A stretch of DNA of 62,500 nt from Symbiodinium natans (Eukaryota; Sar; Dinophyceae; Suessiales; Symbiodiniaceae): positions 80,001-142,500 of the forward strand of contig CAJNDS010002165.1 in the NCBI GenBank assembly GCA_905221605.1, given 5' to 3'. A program made the position numbers and the translations under genes. How positions within the stretch are numbered: position 1 is the first letter of the stretch; every line of letters starts with the position of its first letter. Of this stretch, positions 54,936 to 62,500 are shown in pieces. Below the pieces are notes generated by a model. It was not told the DNA's origin and did not search any database. It saw only the letters and a program-made list of their open reading frames with translations.

Positions 54936-56766
54936 AAGACCTAAGCTGCGCTGGGGCATCGGCTGTTGCAGCTGCTAAACACAGACTCCATTGAGGGGCG
55001 CAGAGTGCAGGCCGAGCCTGACGAGGATAGGGTTTAGGGCTTAGGGTTTAGGGTTTAGGGTTTCGGGTTTAGGGTTTAAGGTTTAGGGCTTAGGGTTTCG
55101 GGTTTAGGGTTTCGGGTTTAGGGCCCCGAAGCCCTAAACTCTCTACGAGGGAACTCGGTATCTGCTGTTCCCCTTATATCCCTCTAAGGGATGATACCGA
55201 GTAGCCCCAAATCCTAGACCCCCAACCCCAAACCCTAAGCCCTAAACCCTCAAAACCCTAAACACCCGAACCCTGTCCCGATGAGGAACCAGTAGGCACT
55301 TCTTTGTGAAGCGCTTGACGGGCACCACCCAACCCTCCAACCCTGGGAGGATCTACTAGTTGCTTTAGAACCCCTAAACAATAACAGATAAAAGCGCTTG
55401 AGCTGGCCTGCTAAGCTAATATTGGCTTGAACACGGCAGGCAAGGACTCGTAATTTCGGAGGAAGAATCGTTTAGTCAGCGCCTGTTCATGCGGTTTTCT
55501 CATTCGATTCAACTAGAACTTGGGAAACTAGAGGCTGAAGCTAATTTACTAGGATGCGACACAAGTCTTTACGGTTTTAGCAGATGTTTAACCTAAAGCA
55601 GAAGCCAAAGTGCAGGTAGATCGTAGTTTGACAGGAAATGATAGCAGGGGAACCGCAATCGGTTCAATGGTGCAACTCACACCAATAGGATTGTGAATGC
55701 ATGCTGTACGAATCTATCCGGAGCCTTACGAGGATTGCTGCTGCGCCTGCTCCTTAAAGTCCTGCTCGTTTTTGGGCCCCTATATGGAGGTTGGCGGGAA
55801 TAAGGGACTAGACTAGATATGTGGTTGGATGGTGGGATGGATATTTGGCCCGAATCTAGAATCTAACACCTCGAATGGTAGGATCTCCTTCCAATAACGA
55901 CCCCAGTAAGGTACCTGGTTCCCCGAATTTCGGAACTCCCCCCCTCCCCCCCCACCCCCCCCGCATCCCGGAATTCGGAACCAACCCAACCTGAACCCTG
56001 AACCCTGAACCCTCAACCGTCAACCGTCAACCCTCAACCCTCAACCCTAAACCTTTGGCAGCCCAAGAGCTCTCACTCTGCCCTGCACTGAGGAGGCGCT
56101 GGACCATGTCACTCCTTCCGGCTTGCTACGGTCGAGGGTCGTCTAGGGTTTAGGGTTTAGGGTTTCGGGTTTCGGGTTTAGGGTTCAGGGTTCAGGGTTT
56201 CGAGGTTAGGGGCTTGAAGTTTGGGGTTTAGGGTTTCGGGGCGTTTAGTTTTTTGCCAGGGATTTGGGCTTCCAGTTTAGGGTTTGAGGGGTTTGGGGTC
56301 TAGGGGTCTGTGCCTTAGGGTTGCAGGGCTTTGGGGGCGTGAGGGTCTGGAGGTTGAGGGTTTAGGGTTTAGGGTTTAGGGTTTAGGGTTTAGGGTTAGG
56401 ATACCTACGTAGACCCTTATGAAGATCCCCGTCTTCCGCAGGTAGCAAGCCTCAAGCCTTGGAGTCTGACACCCTCAACCGGAACCCACAGCCGGCGTGC
56501 CCCCAAACCCTGCACCCTAAACCCTAAACCCCAAACCCCAAACCCTAAACCCTAAACCCTAAACCCTAAACCCTAAACCGTTGGCTATCATTATGGCTTC
56601 GACTTCTTCAGCGTTTGGGGGGACTTCGGAGTTCTGGGGTTTGGGCTCTTGTGGCTAAAGACTTCGCTCCGGGGGCTCGGTTTTCAGGGCATTTTGGGCT
56701 TTAGGCGTTTTGGGCTTTAGGGTTGAGGGAGTTTGGGGGCGTTTGGGGTGCAGAGTTTTGGCTTTG

Positions 56767-56851
56767 GGTTGTTTGGGTTGTTTGGGTTGTTTGGGTTGTT
56801 TGGGTTGTTTGGGTTGTTTGGGTTGTTTGGGTTGTTTGGGTTGTTTGGGTT
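56767..56851 (+). repeat. GGTTGTTTG nonamer array
   Basis: About ten perfect 9-bp units. Produces P-K-Q or W-V-V repeats in translation, rejected as coding. Confidence 0.95.
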
Positions 56852-56889
56852 GTTTGGGGCGTAGAAGTGGGGTGTCAGGGCAATATAGG

Positions 56890-56985
56890 GGCCTTAAAAT
56901 TAGAATAGGGTTTTGGGGGGTGAGTATTGTGTGTTTACAAAGGGACCATAAGGGAATACCATTGGTAATGATTCCGACCCCAAAA
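56890..56985. mobile_element. M4-family element
   Basis: AGAATAGGGTTTTGGGGGGT, then CAAAGGGACCATAAGGGAAT and ATTCCGACCCC. Good match to 7798-7905. Confidence 0.6.
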
Positions 56986-57493
56986 ACACGCCACTCGCAG
57001 GAAAAAAGGATTAAGAACTCCTGTTCAGCACTCATGATGCCTCTCTGGCCACCCGACCGTGCCTCGCAGGCAAAACCTGCAACCCAGGCGAATCCTAAAC
57101 CCGAAGCCCATATAGGCCCTAAGCCCACTTAAACCCTATACCTTGAACCCTGAGCCCACTTAAACCCTGAACCCGAAACCCTTTAAACCCTGAACCCAAA
57201 ACATCCCTAGCCCTAATCCCGAAATATCCCTGAACGCTCAACATCCCTAAGCCCTGAACCCTAAACATCCCTAAAACCTGAACCCCCAACCTAAACATCC
57301 CGAATAAAGCCTCAACCCTGAACATCCCTTAACACTGCACCCGAAAAAATCCCTAAACCCTGAACCCTACACATCCCTAAACCCGGGGACCCAGAAAACC
57401 ATCCCTAAACCCAAGTAGGAGGAATCCGGCAGCCCTTCCAAACGCCTCGAGTTCAGCCGCTGGACGCCCCGCTGCCTTTCAAAGGGAGGAGCG

Positions 57494-57637
57494 TACTTGG
57501 AGGTTCATGGTACTTGTTAACCACTTCTAACTGCACCTATAACCCAAACTATATCAATATTAGGGCGCTTAAGGGGCTGATAAGTGGGATATAAGTGCAG
57601 CTTTACTTGGTGAATCAGTAGCATGAACCTCCAAGTA
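57494..57637. mobile_element. M3 TIR element, complete copy 2 (144 bp)
   Basis: TACTTGGAGGTTCATGGTAC at the left; GTAGCATGAACCTCCAAGTA at the right. Between them AACCACTTCTAACTGCACC and AAGTGCAGCTTTACTTGGT are inverted. No clear target duplication. Confidence 0.9.
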
Positions 57638-57738
57638 CTGGGAACCAAAGGTTCTACTCTGCGAGTACCTGCAGATGATTTAAACCCAACAGGTTCAAGG
57701 TTGCCTTCTGGGCTAGCGCCTCCGGCGCCTTGAACCAT
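57638..57738 (-). other. Open frame next to M3, possible exon
   Basis: The minus strand reads MVQGAGGASPEGNLEPVG then FKSSAGTRRVEPLVP, running into the M3 element. Composition is gene-like. A GT inside the M3 end could act as a donor, but the frame beyond M3 does not continue convincingly. Confidence 0.25.
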
Positions 57739-59269
57739 AGAAGCCCTAAACCCTAAACCCTAAACCCGAAACCCTAAACCCTAAACCCCAAACCGCCCAG
57801 CGCCTCGTGCGCTGCGCGTAGCCGTCGTCAGTGGCAGATCCTGTGCAGCGTAAGAGAGCTGAGTGTGAAGCCCCAAGAGCCCCATGAGGGGGTTAGGGTT
57901 TAGGGTTAGGGGTTAGGGGTTAGGGTATTGGGGTTAGGGTTTGGGGTATTCGGGTTTAGTGTTTGGGTTTAATGTAGGACAGTAGTGTGATCTCTTCCCC
58001 CTGACAGGTCCCGCAAAATGAGCACCTTCTATACCCTAAGGCTCAACATAGCCCAAAAACCATACATAAGATGGCCTTGGGGCGCAAACACCCTAAAACA
58101 AGAGGCCTTAGAGCCTTGGGGTCAGTGTAGCTTTCGCAGTTGGTCATCCGAGTCTGACATAAGCTGTCGATTTGGCATGCTTGAAGCGTGCTGTGCAGGA
58201 AGCCCGTCCGATTTAGGGTTTCGGGTTTAGGGTTTAGGGGCAGATTTTGACTTGAGGGATTGGCAAACCGATGTACCTGGAAACGAATTTCTGTGATAGC
58301 AGCGTCGGAAAAGCGCGCACGAGCCTCGTCTAACAGAGTCTAACGCAACTAATCAAGTGCGAAGGCCAGAAACTAAGAAATTCAGCAGATTTCCCTCCAG
58401 ATGCAGTCGGCTTCAGCATCTCTAGTGCCCAATATACGTCAACTTTTCTCTGCCGTTGCCCATAGAAAGCGGTGCAAACGCACAGGATCAACTTCGTGCT
58501 TCTGGGTGAAGGGGATCAGTATTTAGGGTTTAGGGTTTAGGGTTTTAGGGTTTTGGGCTTCGGGTTTAGGGTTTCTGGTTCAGTCTCTCAAAGTGTGATT
58601 CCCACAACATTAGGGCGCTTTGGTTGGTGGTCTTATGAATGCGATGCTACTGTGTAGGGGATACCCCTATTTTAAGAAACACCAAGTTATCTTGCAAGAA
58701 GTTGCCGAGCTTTTTGCGTGAAGGTTTTCCTCTGTGAGCGCCGGTTTGTTCAGTAGCAAAAGTCATGGGCAGCCCCGCACGCCTATGTAGCCCAACCGGT
58801 GCCGTAAACCCCAAACCCAAAAAGCCCAAGACCCCCCAAAAAAGCGCGCCTGCTTCGTCGCTGCCGTCGGTGGAAAGCCTCACACAGCCATGCCCTAAAC
58901 CCTAAACCCTAAACCCTTCACGGGATGCGCTACAGCGAGAACCCACGCTCGAATACGACTGCCGCCTCGCAAACATCCGGTCAGCTCTTGTCGAACATCG
59001 AAGGTAGACATACCCAAACCCTAAACCGTATACAAGCCCCGACATGCGTGGTAGTTGTTTACACAGCGAATCCTCATAAACCACACATTGCCACGGGTTG
59101 TCGGAGCCCCGTTCTCGCATTACTTTGTAGCATCCCGTCAGTCTGAGCTTAAACACCCGTTTGGCAGCGGAATTCACATGCAGCAGCTCTTTGGTGGTCG
59201 TGAGCAACAACTGCCAAACGTCGTCTGCCCCATATACTATACCAAGCTCCCACCACTCAGAGAGCGGCG

Positions 59270-59510
59270 TATTGAAAAAGGTTCAAAAATATTATTGAGG
59301 TTCACCGTGAAGATTGATTTGGAAATTAATGATTTTAGTAAGGTGGCCGGCTTAATTGTTTCTTTTCAAATGGCGTCTTGTTTTTCCTTCATACACGCTG
59401 ATTGACTTTATTGGCTTGTGTGTCTCCAGCATGCACGAACTGTTCTGTACTTTTACATCCTATTTGATAAAATTAAATTTTATCGTATCAATTCGCAACA
59501 CTAGAATGGT
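59270..59510. other. AT-rich island
   Basis: Clearly AT-rich (ATATTATTGAGG, TTTGATAAAATTAAATTTTA) compared with the surrounding DNA. No telomere-type repeats. No gene identified; could be an inserted fragment or old element. Confidence 0.4.
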
Positions 59511-59789
59511 CCTGATGAACGCCAAACGCAGGCGATGGTACGGGGCTCCCATTCGCAGATGGCTCAGGCAGGGTTGTTTTGGTTTGTGGGAGTTTTCGTA
59601 GACTTAAACCCTATAAGCGCCGTAGCCCTTTGAAACCTCCCCCAACCCTAAAATGCCGGCCTTTGAAAGTCCAGGGCATCTGTTGAAAGCTCCTGCTTGT
59701 TCAGGCATGGTTTGGTGGCTTAACACACGCTTAGGGGAGATAATGAATATTTCTGATATGTTGGTTCCTTTTGTTATGTGTATATATAC

Positions 59790-59841
59790 ATAAGATATAC
59801 ATATATGTATGTATACATACATACATACATACATACATACA

Positions 59842-59872
<31 letters not shown>

Positions 59873-59875
59873 GTG
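59790..59875. repeat. (ACAT)n microsatellite
   Basis: Around 16 ACAT units with ATAT-rich borders. A second ATAT-rich stretch lies at 60270-60310. Confidence 0.95.
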
Positions 59876-60914
59876 TATATATTATGTACATATACTGCTC
59901 CACAACTTCGCTTGAGAGGCTCCCAACGTGGGGCTTGTGGGATGCGCCTCACCCTAAGCCCCCTAGTTTAGCATTTAGGGAGTTGAAGGTTCAATAACGC
60001 ATCGCAGCTTTGACCTTACTTGACACTTCAAGCCCTAAACCTTGAAAAGCCCCTAGTAGTAAAACTCAAGCGTCTGCAGCCCTGGCGGCCCTCAACCCAA
60101 ACCCTAGCCGCACAACAAGATCTTCCTCCGAACGGGTTTAGGATTTTTTTTTGGGGGGGGGTTAAAAGTTGGGGTAGGACGGGGGTTTAAGGTTGGGGTG
60201 GGTGGGATCCCCCCCCCCCCCAAAATTTGTTCTAAAAAAAGTATACATCAAACGAACATACATATCTACATGTATATATGTCTATATGCTACGCATATAT
60301 ATATATATTCATTTATTTACACAGCCTCGAAATGCTCACCAAAGACTACAGTATTTAAGGACCCTACACCACGCGCCCCTCCCCTTTTCTGTCTGCCAGG
60401 CCAGGCAATGCACCATGCTCTGCTTGAGTGGGGTTAAAGATTTAGGGAGGGTACAACCCGAGTCCGCGGGCAATGATTTGAATCCAGCGGTGAAATTGTA
60501 AACGCTTGCGCATGCCGCCTCGGCAGCCGGGCCGGCCCCAGGACAGGAAAGGAGGAAAGAGGGTTAGGGAGGGTAAAGGTTTAAGCTTGAGCTTGTTCAT
60601 GACTTGGGTTTCTGAGTAATCAAGATAAAGCCCCGTCAGCAAGGGTTCAAGGGCGAGGGATTTGGGGCTAAAGCCTGGGGCCTACCAGAGGACCCATCTC
60701 CTCAACCTTTCACATAACCGGGAATAAGTGCAGGGCAATCTAGAGTCCTGAGGCAACTGGGACCCCTCCCAACAAAATAAGCCGCCTACACTGCCTACAT
60801 CCTTAAACCCCGAACCCTAAACTCCCAAACACGTATAGCGGACCTAAACCCCAAACCCTAATCCCTAAACCCTAAACCCTAATCCCTCAACCCTAAGCCC
60901 TAAACCGAGTTTGC

Positions 60915-60980
60915 AGCATCGTCTTGATCGCCCGCCGCTTTCAGAGCGTCCGTAGCCAGCTTCACACCGTGCTCTGCCTC
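60915..60980 (-). other. Orphan exon candidate
   Basis: After GGCAAG on the minus strand the frame reads EAEHGVKLATDALKAAGDQD. It is amphipathic helix-like, with third-position C/G preference as in the other exons here. No neighbouring exon joined; family unknown. Confidence 0.4.
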
Positions 60981-61014
60981 CTTGCCATGGTTACTAGCGA
61001 GCTCAAATAATAAA

Positions 61015-61140
61015 TTTTAAAACTATTATTATTATGATTATTATTATATTACGAATAAGAAGCATCATGGTAATCGTGATAGTAATATGAATACGAATAG
61101 TAAGTGCTAGTAGAAATAGCAGTACTGATAGTAATCGTAA
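61015..61140. repeat. Degenerate AT-rich trinucleotide repeat
   Basis: TTA/ATA/GTA-type triplets (ATTATTATTATGATTATT, AGTAATATGAATACGAATAG) over about 125 bp. Confidence 0.7.
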
Positions 61141-61531
61141 TAGGCCCGACTCTACAGTTTAGGGTTTGGTGCTGAAGCTTGTCGGGCTTGTGGGGATTTA
61201 TGCAGGGTCGATACGGTCTGTAGATTCAATAGGGTCTAAAGGGTTAGTAGGGTGTAAAGGGTGTTTCTAGCGTGTACGGTTCAAGGTTCAGGGTCGCCCT
61301 GGAGCCCAGGGACAACGATATCCTTTAGTTAAGGAAGGTTCGCATGCAATGCAACAGGTTTAGGGATTAGGGTTTAGGATTTAGGGTTTAGGGTTTAGGG
61401 TTTTGGGGTCCTCATGTGGTTGAAAGGGCACTCCTCAATATACAGGATATTGGAGTCTCTGAGCAAACGAGAATATTGCTTGGCAATACTTGTTTTCTCT
61501 GAGTAGCCCATGTCTACGTTCTGTACAGGGA

Positions 61532-61750
61532 AGCCCTAAGCCCTAAGCCCTAAGCCCTAAGCCCTAAGCCCTAAGCCCTAACCCCTAACCCCTAAACCCT
61601 AAACCCTAAACCCTAAACCTAAACCCTAAACCCTAAACCCTAAACCCTAAACCCTAAACCCTAAACCCTAAACCCTAACCCTAAACCCTAAACCCTGAAC
61701 CCTAAACCCTAAACCCTAAACCCTAAACCCTAACCCTAAACCCTAGACTC
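61532..61750 (-). repeat. TAAGCCC array passing into CCCTAAA array
   Basis: About seven TAAGCCC units, then more than twenty CCCTAAA units with occasional CCCTAA. One of the longest arrays in the window. Confidence 0.9.
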
Positions 61751-62136
61751 TAACCCTAAACCCTCAACCCGCCTGAACCCCGAACCCTATAAACCCTGAA
61801 GCCCAAACGAAGAATTTCCCAAACCAGTTCCGGGCCGAGGGGGTTTAGAGGGCAGAGCCGGGGAAGCGCTTACACCCTAAGCCCTAAACCCTGAACCCTA
61901 GAAGGTTTAGGTTTCAGGGTTTAGGGTTTAGGTTTTCAGGGTTTAGGTTTTCAGGGTTTAGGGTTTAGGGTTAAACCCTAAACTCTAAACCGACGTCAGG
62001 AAAGCTGAGGGCTTCGGGTTCAGGGTTTCGGGATTCAGGGATTTAGGGTTTGGCATTTTCGTGTGCAGTTTCTATGAGTCTGAAGGCGTAGCTGCTGACG
62101 AAGTTGGGCCCCAAAATCCTAAAGCCACACCCACCA

Positions 62137-62240
62137 CCCTACTTTGGAGTAGACCACCCATGAAAAGACGAAAAACCTTTAGGTATAGGTAGCTAACAAT
62201 AAGAACCCAGAACCAAAAACCAGCTTTAAAGTAGAGTACT
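62137..62240. mobile_element. M6-family element, copy 2
   Basis: ACTTTGGAGTAGACCACCC at the left, AGAGTACTCCAGAAACCCAG at the right, with TTTAGGTATAGGTAGCTA and AGAACCCAGAACC inside. Matches 17895-18005. Confidence 0.65.
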
Positions 62241-62470
62241 CCAGAAACCCAGAAGTAGCGCCTCACCCACTTCACCGGCCGCAAAGCTGGCCATCGCTGC
62301 CCGCGCTATGGTGCAAGCTGCCCACAATTCCACCTCTGTGCTGAGGAGCCCTGATGCGGGGAAGGCCCGCCTTGGCTATCTCAACGGCAGCCCAGAGTCG
62401 CACCTGCGGCGTGAATCGCCCATGAGTCCGGTGCGTGCAGTTCGCCTGCATGTACCTAGAACTGGTCATA
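62241..62470. other. Protein-like open segment at the right edge, strand uncertain
   Basis: Both strands are open over about 200 bp. The plus frame reads SPAAKLAIAARAMVQAAHNS and later GYLNGSPESHLRRESPMSP. The minus frame contains FTPQVRLWAAVEIAKAGLP and ends in TGA at 62272. The other genes here favour minus. No family recognised. Confidence 0.3.
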
Positions 62471-62500
62471 AAACCTAAAGCCAAAAGCCTGAAGCCTAAA

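Larger units (their letters stand above)
50487..62500. other. Repeat-rich region upstream of the kinase exons
   Basis: Expected to hold the kinase 5' end (glycine loop) and possibly further genes. I see many telomere-type tracts, TIR elements and a few protein-like fragments annotated separately, but no exon chain. 55380-55760 and 58240-58500 are free of telomere repeats and show nothing I can identify. Confidence 0.4.

Noticed and set aside
56655-57132. Overlapping open frames with P-K-Q or W-V-V repeats
   Set aside because: Direct translation of the GGTTGTTTG nonamer array in two frames.
3003-62000. Telomere repeats as evidence of a chromosome end
   Set aside because: The tracts are internal, in both orientations, and have genes between them.

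Overview
The window looks like nuclear DNA of a dinoflagellate. Four things point there. (1) Pentatricopeptide (PPR) repeats of the dinoflagellate type, with a recurring C-E-K-G-G-Q-W motif. (2) Very small exons whose introns, as I reconstruct them, mostly begin with GC or GA instead of GT. (3) All four genes I could assemble lie head-to-tail on the minus strand. (4) Many introns are short inverted-repeat elements flanked by direct repeats (introners). The most striking feature is saturation, from about 3.0 kb to the right edge, with plant-type telomere heptamers (TTTAGGG/CCCTAAA) and variants in both orientations. These fill introns and intergenic DNA alike.

Layout, in + coordinates (genes run right to left): 1-2.9 kb has no telomere-type repeats and no recognisable gene, but holds a dispersed family of small hairpins. 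3.07-10.32 kb is PPR gene 1, reconstructed as 15 exons and 570 codons plus stop. 10.3-12.1 kb is intergenic, with an orphan PPR exon. 12.12-20.52 kb is PPR gene 2, a paralogue, reconstructed as 21 exons and 629 codons plus stop. 20.5-34.2 kb is mostly repeats, with several short orphan exon candidates I could not join. 34.22-35.31 kb is a compact, intact four-exon gene for an unrecognised 259-aa protein with three ~100-bp introns. 35.7-50.5 kb is an AGC-family protein kinase split into at least 16 exons, most of 21-66 nt, with introns of hundreds to thousands of bases. 50.5-62.5 kb is mostly repeats and inverted-repeat elements with a few unjoined exon candidates.

Besides the telomere-like arrays there are at least seven families of short terminal-inverted-repeat (TIR) elements, here called M1-M7, and several introner families (A-D). 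In the clearest cases the introner's direct repeat supplies the 5' splice site and its terminus supplies the AG, so removing the intron restores the reading frame. Some introners carry an internal TTTAGGG array.

The exon chains were assembled by eye. Junctions were chosen to keep frame and to match PPR or kinase homology, so they are models. The order of the kinase motifs, the continuous frames and the gene 1/gene 2 parallel are strong support, but individual splice sites need transcript data.
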